Below, one piece after another: positions 37,711 through 49,400 of a DNA stretch of 64,000 nucleotides; positions within the stretch are counted from its first letter, which is position 1, and each line of letters opens with the position of its first letter. The stretch covers positions 1-64,000 of the forward strand of contig JAVCCP010000045.1 in assembly GCA_030765405.1 (NCBI GenBank). Direction: 5' to 3'. A program made the translations under genes and the position numbers. The stretch comes from Candidatus Ancaeobacter aquaticus (GTDB lineage Bacteria; Auribacterota; Ancaeobacteria; Ancaeobacterales; Ancaeobacteraceae). The notes below the pieces were generated by a model. It was given only the letters and a program-made list of their open reading frames with translations. It made no database searches and was not told where the DNA came from.

Positions 37711-40074
37711 TTAAATATTGGGCTCGACATTGGGGAGTTCTTCAGTTCCTTGGTTGCCCAGATTTCTTACTGTCCCTTCCGTATCCTTTCGTTTCTTGAG
37801 CATCAGGGCTCTCTTCCTGGTACTTTGCTCTATGCCCCTCCTGACTCTTCTGGCTTTCTTGTTTTTTGCGGCCGTATCCTGAGCCGATCTCTGCCGACCG
37901 ACCTTTAGTTTAATTGCAGATGAACCTTTCTCGATCGCTTTCTCTCTGGCTCTTAACTTTTTACCGGTAGAAGCCTCGCTCCTCGAAGTCTTTACTCTTT
38001 TTGCCTGCATCTCTTTACTTATGATTACGGCATGGCACACATCATCGGTCTTCTCTTTAGTCATCACCTTGGCTACGGCATCGGGCATCTTCGTGCCGGA
38101 TGATACCGCTTTTTTTATTTCTTCCATGGCCTTACCGCCTGTATTAGTACCGGCTGTATCACCGATACTTTTACCGTCTTTTACGATGTTAAGGCTCTGT
38201 TTGGGCGCACCATCCTTAACCTCTGTTACCACCTCTGCCCAGTTTATTTCTTTGCCGTCTTTGTCGCACTCTATATTTGCCTTCGTAACACTCTTTATTA
38301 ATTGTTCGTCTTTTAAATGTTTCTCGTTGTACACGGTTTTATTTCCGTCTTCGTTATACTTTATATCGCCGGTTAGAACTGCTATCCCGTCAACAACCTT
38401 GGTTGTGGACTTAGCTTTGCCTATCCACGATTTATCCACATTGTCCTTTTCTGAATAGGTTTCTGTTACCTTTTCTTTATCTGCTTTCCGCTTTTCTGCC
38501 TCTTCTGCGGTCGCCTTCAATTGATCGCTTGATGCCTCTTTTGTTCCGGCGGCGTTTGTATCAGCGGAAGATGCCTCCAACTGCACGCCTCTATCGGCCT
38601 CGCCATTTGAAGCCTCCTTATTCACTCTTTCATAGGATTTTTTGGCTACCGGCGCGACTGACGACGTAACTGTTGGAGCATCTGACTGTTCGACTACTGG
38701 TGAATTTGTCGTAATGACTGCCGTTGTGTCATCTGTTGGAGCGGGTGCAATGGTATTCGCTAAAGTATCTGCCGGCGGTATCCATGTCATTTTCGATTTA
38801 TAACCTTTAGGGGTAAGCTCCGTGATAAGTTTCCATGTGCCTGACGGAGCAGTAACTGATTGAGAAACTGATGCTGTAACTTCTGTTGGATATGACGCTG
38901 TATCTGCCGGTGGTCCCTCATACGGTTGTCCCTCAAAAACCGCAACGACTTCCGGAAGAATATTGTCGGCTTCCCTTTTCCTAATGTCAGCAATCTCTAC
39001 GTCTAAGGCTATTATTTTATCTTTCGCATTTGTTAACGTTTTATTCAAAGCAATGATTTCATTTTTTTGCTCTTCTATAAATTCGCTAATGGAAGCCATT
39101 CTAGCGCGCGCAATTGCCACCCGCCCCGCGAGGTTGTCTAAAAAAAAATCTTTGTAATCGGTCATTTTCTTATAGTTTTTAGTTTCTTTTATTGCGTTGG
39201 AATATGCAGCACTATAAACGCCTTCATCTTTCTGTGCATTGTGCAATACCTTACCGGCTTCTTTAATTAAGGGCTGATATATTTTCCACGCTGGTAAGAT
39301 TTGCTCATTATTTTTATTTTCTACCAACTTTTCTAGTAGTTTTATACTTTCCCCTAAGAAGGGCTTATATACTTGTATCAGTATCCGCATTTCCGAAACT
39401 GTTATATTACCACTACTATGTGCCACGTTTGTGTAATGCTTGTATCCTCTTATGAGCTCATCGTACCTGTTTTTCGCTCTCCATGCCCGGTCTTTTGCGA
39501 GTGGCAATTCATCCGCATAGTAACTTTCCATTTCCTCAGCCTGTTCTAACTTCTTGATATTATGATCATGGATACGCCTCATCTCGCCTACCCCTCCGCC
39601 GTACGGATCTATTAGTTTTCCAGTCTTTTCATCTCGTGGTCCCTCGGCAGCGATAATAAAGCGCTCCAGTCTGCCCCTAGCATCTTGGTAATTCAAAACC
39701 AGCTCCTCAAACCCAAAACTCCCCACTTTTGCATCTTCATCTTTATATTGATACATCTTCTTATTCCCTTTTGCATCCAGCGCCCCCTCAATCGCCAACT
39801 TAGGAATCTTCCAGCTTTCATCCTCCTCAATCGTCAACTTAGGAATCATCCATTCCTCCCAATCGTTGAATTGCACGCCATTGCGCCTCACCAAAATAAT
39901 TTTCTTTTCTACCTCTTCACATTCCTTAAGATATTTCTGCCTTTCCTGCAATTTTGCTCTGAGGGCAGAACTCTCCCCATGAATAGAAGATGCCACGGCA
40001 ATATATGCACAGAAATGAACAAACATAAGAAATAATAACAATATCAGTATGCGCAATCCATATTTTGTTTTCAT
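37711..40074 (-). CDS. exported coiled-coil protein C, function unknown
   Basis: The 787-aa protein is the only leftward complete gene in the window. It has a signal peptide or anchor (MKTKYGLRILILLLFLMF, cleavage near AVASS). Residues about 35-390 are charged and helical with many Lys/Glu heptads, suggesting coiled coils. A Pro/Thr/Ser/Val-rich low-complexity region follows (about 395-490), then an Ala/Glu/Lys-rich part with two short strand-rich repeats around TKVVDGIAVLTGDIKYNEDG, and a very basic C-terminus (KARRVRRG, RKRALMLKKRK). GGAG lies about seven bases before the ATG. Spot counts show higher G+C than its neighbours. No enzyme motif is seen. It may be a structural or surface protein. 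It is flanked by a duplicated palindrome. Confidence 0.75.
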   Translation of the reverse strand: MKTKYGLRILILLLFLMFVHFCAYIAVASSIHGESSALRAKLQERQKYLKECEEVEKKIILVRRNGVQFNDWEEWMIPKLTIEEDESWKIPKLAIEGALDAKGNKKMYQYKDEDAKVGSFGFEELVLNYQDARGRLERFIIAAEGPRDEKTGKLIDPYGGGVGEMRRIHDHNIKKLEQAEEMESYYADELPLAKDRAWRAKNRYDELIRGYKHYTNVAHSSGNITVSEMRILIQVYKPFLGESIKLLEKLVENKNNEQILPAWKIYQPLIKEAGKVLHNAQKDEGVYSAAYSNAIKETKNYKKMTDYKDFFLDNLAGRVAIARARMASISEFIEEQKNEIIALNKTLTNAKDKIIALDVEIADIRKREADNILPEVVAVFEGQPYEGPPADTASYPTEVTASVSQSVTAPSGTWKLITELTPKGYKSKMTWIPPADTLANTIAPAPTDDTTAVITTNSPVVEQSDAPTVTSSVAPVAKKSYERVNKEASNGEADRGVQLEASSADTNAAGTKEASSDQLKATAEEAEKRKADKEKVTETYSEKDNVDKSWIGKAKSTTKVVDGIAVLTGDIKYNEDGNKTVYNEKHLKDEQLIKSVTKANIECDKDGKEINWAEVVTEVKDGAPKQSLNIVKDGKSIGDTAGTNTGGKAMEEIKKAVSSGTKMPDAVAKVMTKEKTDDVCHAVIISKEMQAKRVKTSRSEASTGKKLRAREKAIEKGSSAIKLKVGRQRSAQDTAAKNKKARRVRRGIEQSTRKRALMLKKRKDTEGTVRNLGNQGTEELPNVEPNI

Positions 40075-40107
40075 AAATTCTCCATTTTCCTCTTGTCTTG
40101 AACTTTA

Positions 40108-40113
40108 ATTATA
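40108..40113 (-). promoter_or_regulatory. possible -10 box of gene C
   Basis: On the leftward strand TATAAT lies about 34 bases before the C start. The expected -35 position reads TGGATG, a poor match, so the call is tentative. Confidence 0.35.
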
Positions 40114-40247
40114 CATCATACTCTTTATAACATCCACTTTTATAACAGCATATATCGTGCCAACTTTACATCCTTGAAAACTACATAAAAATGAGCATAT
40201 TATGCTTCATTATGGCATATTTGTGGCATTTTGAAACACTTTAACTC

Positions 40248-40274
40248 TATAAATGGTAGCAGCTACCATTTATA
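40248..40274. repeat. palindrome, right copy, upstream of C and D
   Basis: A perfect 13-base inverted repeat, TATAAATGGTAGC and GCTACCATTTATA, with a single central A. It matches the copy at 37489-37526, with the same right flank (TTGT). Confidence 0.9.
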
Positions 40275-40366
40275 TTGTACTACCTTTTTGTCTCTGAATC
40301 TCGAACTCTTATCCCTGCAAAGAAATACGCAAAAAATCCCCTTGATTCTTCAAAGCTGAAAAAAGT

Positions 40367-40375
40367 GGGGGGGGG
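40367..40375 (+). repeat. G9 homopolymer beside the -35 box of gene D
   Basis: Nine consecutive G, one C, then TTGACA. Such tracts vary in length by slippage and can tune transcription when they sit next to promoter elements. Confidence 0.85.
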
Positions 40376-40376
40376 C

Positions 40377-40405
40377 TTGACAAGTGCGAATCTTTCATGT
40401 ATAAT
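40377..40405 (+). promoter_or_regulatory. consensus sigma70 promoter of giant gene D
   Basis: TTGACA at 40377-40382 and TATAAT at 40400-40405, 17 bases apart. It shows that translation cannot begin at the TTG overlapping the -10 box and supports the ATG at 40462. Confidence 0.88.
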
Positions 40406-40461
40406 TGTGTTCAACTAAATGGTTTATAGATAATTTTAACTTTTTTATGAGCAGGGGATTT

Positions 40462-43400
40462 ATGAACAGGTATCCTGCAAGGCATAATATTATAACTAAG
40501 ACAATATCACTTGTGGTATGTGTTTCTTTCATATTTACAAATATTGTTTTAGCCGCTCCTCAAAATTCTAGCAGTAAATCTTGTCTCGCTCCGCAATCAG
40601 AAGGTCAACAGAACGGATTCAATGATATTCTTGCGCAAGTTAAAGCTAAATGGAAAAAGAAAGTAAAAGCCAAGAAGATTCCGCAAGATCCTCTAGCTGT
40701 CCCCAATCCTGATTCAATCAGTGAAATGATGCCCGATCCGATAAAATTTATCATGGTTTATCTCGAACAGGATGCAATCCGCAGGGCACTTGAAATTCTT
40801 TCAAATGCGAAGAAGATGGTTCAGCCTGACCCTGCGGAGAATGTCGAACTCTACAAAGATTTATGTGCTTTAGAAGATGATATCCTGAAAACACTGCTTG
40901 TTAAAAACATGGCGCCGGAGTTTTTTAAAGAATTCCAACGGTTTGCAAAAAAATCCGTTAGCGAGATGTCCTTCAAGGAAATGAGAGAGCGTGTCACAGC
41001 CTTTAACGGTATCATCATGAATCAGTACAACAGGATACATACAAAGGCGGTTAATGAAGACCCGCGCGGGATATTTTCGCTCAATTATATTCATGATCTC
41101 TTCTACGATCCTCTGATGGATGACGATGATATCCAAAGGGATATTTTTGAAAAATATGGTGTTGTTGTAGGCGGTGATGCGGTCATCATACTGCGTGATA
41201 CCAATGGTGATGTGTATATATTTGAGATTGATGCGACCGGCCATGGCGCGGAAGCGGCGCGACTCCTTGATCCTGTTATCCCGTATATCTACAGCTCATG
41301 GGAAGAGAGAGTCGAGGGCGCTGAGTTTATTAATGACGAGCTGTTTATCAATTTTAAGAAAATGTATGATGAGTTTGAAACTCTAAGAGATAATTGTGTT
41401 TTTTTAACTATGAACGCAGTGCATATCCGTGCGGAAGACGGTAAAGTGTCCCAATATAATTTTGGAGCTGATCCGGCGCTTCTTATATCTACCAAAGGTG
41501 ACGTGAATAAATTTACCTCAGAGGGGATGCCTTTAGGAGTCTCTTTCGATAAGAATGTTGTTCAGAGATTAAACATGTCGATGCGTCCCGGAGAAAGAAT
41601 GCTTGTGTATAGCGACGGCATCACAGAGGCGCAGACTTCAGAAATCGGTGTATATGGGGACAGTCGTTTTAAGGAGTTTATTACCGGGCACATTTCTCTC
41701 TTGCAGGGACTGCCGATAGAAAAAGCGGTTGATGAGATATTGAAAAAGATAATATCGGTAACGACATTATCCAAAGAGGAAGAGAAAACTTACAGAAAGT
41801 ACATAAAGGAACGATATGAGGACTTACAGTTTTATGATAAAAGATTGCAGAACCTGATAGCCAACCAGCCAAAAGGCACTTCCAGTGATTTTAATAAGTC
41901 GATCATGAGCGATATGATCGAGTGGACGGAAGTCGAGGGAGAGGCGAAGGAGTGGGATGATTATATAGTCAATAATTTCGATCAGCTGCTTGATGGGCTT
42001 TATGAATTTGGTGCCATGATTGATAAAAAAAGAGACTTAGTGGGTAAAGACGCATTTGATAGTCTTCTCAACGATGATGAAATTTTTAATGGGTTTTTAG
42101 ATGAATGCCGAAAAGAGCACAAAGAGCTGTATGAAAAATATGATTTTGATCAGTTTAAGAATTATCCGAGCATTGTCATAGCTATTTCAGACGAAAAAAC
42201 AGCTGATCCGAAAGTTTTATATGAACTCATTCTTAGAAATTTTAAAAGAGTAAAGAACATCAAGAAATTGTGCAATAACAGTTATGCGGGTAATTCCGGT
42301 GAGTTGTTTATCCTTATAAAAAAACATGCAGATATGAGTTTAGCTGAACTTATAAAATTGCTTAAGGATACTCATCACGAATTTAGTAATAAGCCCGTGA
42401 GTGCAACCCAGACCGTTAACGATGATATAAGCTTGATCAGTATTCAATATCTGAAAAAACCAAAAAAACATAAGGTGGCAAAGCAGGATGTAATTATCGG
42501 CACTGTTGATATTAGTTTTACTGATAAGATGAGCCCTCCGGTTATTACGGGCACCGTGCATGTTAATATTATTGAAAACGCAATAAACCCCTGTATAAAG
42601 CAAAACGCTGTAATGAGAACAAATTTGTTGCATATTGGCGATGCAAAAATAGAAATATTTGACGGAAAAAGACTTTCGTACGTAAAGGACGGGAAGATAT
42701 TTATAAATAATACCCTTTTTATGTCGAAGGAACAGATCGATCAGCTCAACGAATTACGAGAAAAAAGCGATACAGCAAAAATCGATAAACAAGAGGTTCG
42801 TGAGTTGACTTCACTTGAAAAGCGATATGATAGAATGACCTGTATGCTGCATTTTGTACTCATTTCAAATGTGTATATGATTGCGCATCCGGATATGAAA
42901 CTGCGTGATGTCTATAATCTAGCGGTAAAATACTACCAGACGCTTTCACGCACAGAGCAAAATGCCATTGTTAACGGGCTCATGCCTTACAAAAAATATG
43001 ACGTAAATGCTGAGGGATATCAAAACCTGTTTCGCATTGTGCAAAAGCGCGGAGTAAATACAGAAACAAAAAGAGAGCGATTTAAAATAGCGTCATATGT
43101 TGCAATTAAACAAAATCTTGAACGTATGCAAATCTTAAACAGAGACGCGGCGAAAGGAAACGCTGTCTGGTCGGAGATAAATCAAGCGCTTTCAAAGATA
43201 AGCGGAATCAAGCTGATTGATTATGATTTGGAGTCAGACGGACAAAAAATCGTAGCAATGTTATGGAATCTTATTACTGATAGCGACATATCGGTTGATG
43301 AAGAAATAAAAAAAGATATCAGTACATCACTCAAAAGAATAATGTCTGATCTTGTGACTCGAAAGCAGGAGATCAGAAAACTATATATTCAAAAATATGA

Positions 43401-46400
43401 GCTTTTGAAAGATCTTGAAGAAGTATCACCAGAAAGTATATCGTATTTTAGGGATTTCTTTTTCCCGGGATTGATTAATGGAGACATGAAGGTAAAAGGT
43501 CTCGTGTTTAAAAAAGATATATCACAAATATGCATCAAAAAAGGCAAGCATGAGTTTGGAACAGTTCCTTTGAAGAACATGAGGGTGTACAAGAAAGGCA
43601 CAAAAGAATATATACTGATAAATATTGAAAAACAGGACCCGATCATACTTGAGGTGGATGTTGTGTTAAGAAAACTGAAAATTGTAAAATATAAAGGTGA
43701 TACTGCACTCGTATTGCTTTTTCCGGAAAAAGCAATAGACATCAAACGAGCGAGATTAACGACATCTGGTATTAAGCTATCAAGATTGCGTCCAAATGAT
43801 CCGGTATATTTTGTTGCTGATGGAGTTTTAAACAAAGATGGAAAATTAGTAATTGATAAAATATATCCTGGAAAAGATATTCCCCGTGTAGTACCTGATC
43901 TTGCGGATAAGAATAGAGTAGCGAAGATTAATGAGGTAATGTCACGGGCATTGGAACACTATCCATTAGGTGAAGACATAAATATCAAATTTGTGTGTGG
44001 TAATGATAGGGCGGCGTGTTCAGTAATTCGTCAGGGTGGTAACAATGTAATTGTTATTGATATTGAGGATATCCGTTTACCTAATCTACTTTATATGGAT
44101 ATTGAAGAAGAATTGCTTCACATGAAACTTGCAAAAATGCCGTATAATTATCAACCGCCTTTGGCAATTGAAGAAATTATGGCGGCACTCTTGAAAGTAT
44201 ATAGATTTAAATCCTTATCACCTGCATCACAGAAGAAGATTCTGGATGTGTCAAAAGATGAAAAGAATGATCTAGATGACCAGGAATTTTACAAAATACT
44301 CTCTTTGCCTCTTACAACAAGCCTGGATACGGTATTGGACGAAATAATTAAATATGTACGCCGTCCCGGTGTGTTTTCTCCAGAAATATCAGAATACCTT
44401 GAGGTACGATCAATAGATGATATTAAGGACGAACTTTACGGGAGAATACCCACAAAAGATGGCCGTCGTACGGACTGGTTTGCCCTTGTGTATGAAGAGT
44501 ATCCACAGGAAGTTCTTAATCCTGCTGTTGTACCAGCCGTAGTACTTCCTGTTGATGAGGTGATAGGGAAGATCTATAAAACTGATCATGAGAAAATGCT
44601 CAAACATATTTATGGTAAACCCCAGTCATTGTTAGGGATAGAGAATCCATATGAAAGATACATGGACATACAAAAACGATACAAAGATATACTGTTTCAC
44701 ATGGATCACGCTATTCGTGTGCGTGAAACTGTAGCTTTAATGGTTTTGGAGCAACGTTTGTCTAGCGATGCTTTGCGCAATAGATTTGAACAGATGTATA
44801 GGAATACAAGCTCGTCAATTATTGCCTACAAGGCATTGATTGAAGAGTATGAAGGATTAAAAAGAGTATCTGAAAAGACTAAAGTTGATGTTATTGCTTC
44901 CTTGCTACGCGTTATGAACGATATTAAAGATTGGAATAGCTCTTTAAATCAAGATCTTAAAGAACTTAAAGCTGCTCTTCGTGAAGCGGTGACAAAAGAA
45001 TATATGAGCCAAGAAGCGTTGGATAAAACTTTAAAGAAAATTGAGACTGTATGGAACAATAGTTTTAAGGGTGCACGTGAAAATGACGACTATAAGGCAT
45101 TGGCATATTATAAGTTTATGTCGACAACCACAGATAATCCCATGATAAAATATGAAAGTTATAACAAAGCACGAGAATATTTTCAGAATATTGTTAAAAG
45201 TGAAAACATAATACTTCCGAATGTGCTCACACGTTTACGCCCACGATTAAGTGTATCCTTATTAAATGAAGATGGAGTATATGAAGATAAAACTATTGAG
45301 GATCTTATCAAAAGCATGTATGTGGATGGGAATGAATCACCGTTTCTTTTGAGTAAACTCAAGATGCTTCTTAACTATTATGGGCTCGATTATGTGCCGG
45401 GTATATTTCTATCTAAAATAAATGAAAGATCACCGCCTTTTCTGTATGTTATAGGCGGTATTCACAAAAAAGGTCCTAAACGTATGTATTTTGGCGAGGT
45501 GTCAAAAGGGCCGCTTGCATTATCCCGAGAGACACCAAAAGAGTTTAGTGAAATATATGACGGTGTTATTGAACCAGGGAAGATCATTATTAATAACATG
45601 CAAAAGATCAAGACTGATCCGGATGCAGAGAAGTATTTTGACATTTTTTTAGAGTTTAAGCAGTTTAACGGATATACCTTAGATGATAAGGTCATTGATT
45701 TTTATCAAGGTGCACTTGTAAGAGAACGACCCGCATATATAAAACAAGTTCCATTTGTTCCTGTAGCAGTAGATGTCAGACCGCTGGTTGAAAAGTTCCG
45801 TGAGATATTCAGCAGAATAGGTATATATGGTAAAGACGCGGATCTTGAGGAAGCATTCGCCGAGAAAGTAAAGGAATTAGTTAAAGATGCAGATTCAGTA
45901 AATCCACAAATAGATATTGATTACACAGGACTATCTGAAGATGATCTTACAACATGGTGGAGTTATATTGCTTCGAAACTTGAAGAGAATATAAAAAATC
46001 CCGGATACGATTTTGAGGATGTCAGCATAGATGATTTTTATAGACATATAAATGTCCCGATTTATAAATATGAAGCACCTTTAGCCGCATTACCGGTCCT
46101 ACAGCATGATATCAATACAGAAGCACGGTACATTATGAATAAGGATGGGGATATAGAACTTGATAAAGAGTATTACGTTTCACTTGGGTCATTTCTCCCT
46201 GTATATAAAAATCAAGTAAAAATTATTAAACGTTATTTTAAAGATTTCTTTGATGCAGGCAATATTAAAGCTGTACGGGTTGTAAAAAGATTGCGTGAAG
46301 GAAAAGATGTTAGGATCACTGACGGTGAGCTGATCATCCCCATAAGCATATTTTGTAACGAACAACATGTACGGAAGTGGTTAGATTTTGTTCTTGCTCG

Positions 46401-49400
46401 ACAAGAGGGTTTAATTGGAAATGAAAAGATAGATGATGTATTAAGTGGAGATTATGATGTATTTGTGGAGTATAAAGTAAGGCTAAACAAAGAGGGACGC
46501 TTTGAGTTAAAAATGGATTATAAAAATCAGGATAGAATAGGTGTGTTCTCATCGGTTTTTGATGAGAGAGCAAAAGAAATTACAGAATTCTTTAATAGGG
46601 AAGGATGGCCATTGGGATTACAAAAAGTACGCATTGAAAGACAATTAAAACATGGCGCTCATGTTGATAAACCGCGTGGCCTCATGGTTTTTCCTCTCGA
46701 TATGCTCAAAACGAGGGAGAAATTTAAAGTCATGGGGCTTCCACACGAAAGAGATCATTTTCAGATCGATGAGGAACGTGAGATAGAAGAAGTTCTGAAT
46801 ATAAGCCGCGATATTCTCTACAGGATAATGCCGCTAGCTGAAACCGACAAAGATTCATACCGCGTGTTTCTTGATGAGCTTGAATCAGATGAAATAAGAG
46901 CTCAAAAAGCCGGACGTGATTATCTTCCGCGTTTAAAAAATCTTATAAAAAAGTATAGAGGCACACCTCAGGAATTTGAATATCGATATGAAAAAAGAAT
47001 GATCGAACGTCAGCTAGGGAAACAAGTAGTCCCGTTTTATGCATTTTTGGAAAATGTGATAAATAAAACTGAACGTATGAAACAACAAGGTCTCAAAGAA
47101 GAAGATATACAAAAGGCGGTAATAAAAGAGGTGTATGGATATGTAGCTATGAATGAAGGTGTGTATCCATATGAAAGTCATATGTTGAAGATACGGGGAT
47201 CTAAAAATGTTGTTGGTGCTGTTTTTGATGCGCTTAAAAAATATCCGCCACCGAGAACTTATGTGAAATCGGTAACAAAAGAAATAGTTCCAGTAGAGGA
47301 TGTAAAGAAGATATCATGGCAGGAATATATTCCGGGTATGAGCTTCTTCAAATCGCGTATTTCTCGTTATTTAATGATAGCTGCGCTCGTTGTTGGGTTC
47401 AATATGCTTATGTCTACACCGGCATATGCCTTTGATGGCAAGACAGTTATAGCCGGGGCTGCGGAATTTGGCGCAATTGCCGGTCATTTGGTCATTTTCT
47501 ATATCATATTTACGATCATACATGCACTTATACCGGGTGGTGGATTGGCATTGTCATTTATACTTAATTTGCTCATTATATTCGGCTATCGGCAGTACTC
47601 GAAATGGAAACAGATGAAGCTTGAAGAAGAACAGTATATTCAGACCGCTCCAGTGAAAAAAGGTGTACCAATTGTGAAACCAGAGATGCCTGCTTGGGTT
47701 GCAAAAAAGAAAAAATCAAATATCGTTGATAATGAGACATTCCAGAAATTCTTAAAAATAGCTGAAGAAAGAAAGAAGCAGCAGGTACAACCGAAAAAAG
47801 GAAGTAAAGGCGGAGAAATAATACGCTTCCCAGTTACCAAAGAAGAAAAACCTATTGTGCTGGATAAGGAAAAAACTGTACCACCAAAGGGGTTAAAGAT
47901 GTTATCTCATTCAAATAAGACACTGATAATTCTTACCAATTCGAAGGACAAAGCCATCAGTGAGGCGGCACGTGAAGAGTTAAAGGTAAGAACCCCTGAA
48001 GACGAAGATGAAAGGGAAAAGATTGAAAAGGCATTAAAGAGAGAAGTTAAACCAGAAAAGGCAGAAATGACTGTACTGGAAGAACCTTCGGTTTGGCAGC
48101 GGATATACAGATCATTGAGCGTTTTGCCCAGAATTTTTGGTTTTTACTGGCCGCTTATATTAGGAATTAAATTATTGTCAGTTTCTCCGTTAGATGCAGC
48201 TATTATTAAGCCTGAGGGCCTATATTATGATAAAACACTAACCGATTATGAAAGTGCCGCGATTATCTTAACGGTAGCGGGCATAGTGGCTATTATTACA
48301 TATATGTATAAATCTATTCATAAGAAATCGCCTCCTGTTGATGTGGCTTTTATGTCAGTATCTGATGGAGCGAAAAGTACTATTTTTGACAGAAATATGA
48401 GTAAGTTCTGGAAAGAGTTTTTTAAAAAACCTGCCGGTAAAAAAATACAAGCCAAATTGATGGATAAATATTACAAGAAGCTCAATAAAATTGCAGTTTT
48501 TAATATTGTAAGTACCGAAGAAGGCTTAAAACCAGTACTCGATGATGAATTTATGGGCGGGAAAAATGAACAATCAGAGAAAATCCTCAAAGAAAAAGGC
48601 ATAACCATGCAATATGTAATAGACAATATTAGAGACATTGTCAAAATGATTGAGGTCGAACCTGCAGGAGATCAGGTAAAAAAGTTAGTGGTTATTGATG
48701 AAGATAATTACTATATCCATGCAATCAAAAACACGCAGACGATATATCTCAGAATAGAATTATTTGACAAAAAAGCACTGCTGAAGATACATTTTATTCC
48801 GCACGAGGTTTATCATATGGTGGTTGAAGGAGAAATTGCCACAGAAGAAATACTTGTGCATGCGCTTACCTTTTTACGTGATGTAAATAATTATAAAATG
48901 GGGAAAATGGATCCCCAGGCAAAGCAATTATTTGATCAAATGACAAGTGAACTTGCGCAATTAGAGGCTCCAAGAATGGAAAAAGGGAGGATTACGCAAA
49001 GTAGCATCATAAGTAAACTTATATTCAATGTTGAGGAAGAGGAGAGGCTACAACAAAGGGAAATTACAAGTGAGGAGATATTTGCTCTTGCATTGCCTCT
49101 AACCTTAGAATATTGCCGGGCAAATGAAGACCTGTTTATGTTTAGAGGGATAGCGCATTATATTTCTCAGAGGAGTGATCCGAAGCTACTGAAAGAAGTT
49201 GATGATATGTGGATGGCCCAGCGTGATAATATGCTGCGTGGAAATCGGCTTTTCAGTTTTTTGCTACCTTTTGCGTTTCTTGATTTCTTTAATTATTCGT
49301 CAGATTTAATTTATATTAGGGCTCTTATTAATCTTGGTATTATTGGTTTAGTTGTAACTGATCTACGTTTGGTGTATGAGTTAAAGAATTATTTTAATAA

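Larger units (their letters stand above)
40075..40461. other. divergent intergenic region between C and D
   Basis: This 387-base region holds the start signals of C (leftward) and D (rightward), the right copy of the palindrome (40248), a short AGCATA-T-TATGCT hairpin near 40193, and a G9 tract (40367) abutting the D promoter. No gene is seen. Confidence 0.7.

Noticed and set aside
40405-40461. TTG start giving protein D 19 extra residues
   Set aside because: The TTG overlaps the -10 box of a consensus promoter; ATG 40462 has a ribosome site and gives a normal signal peptide.
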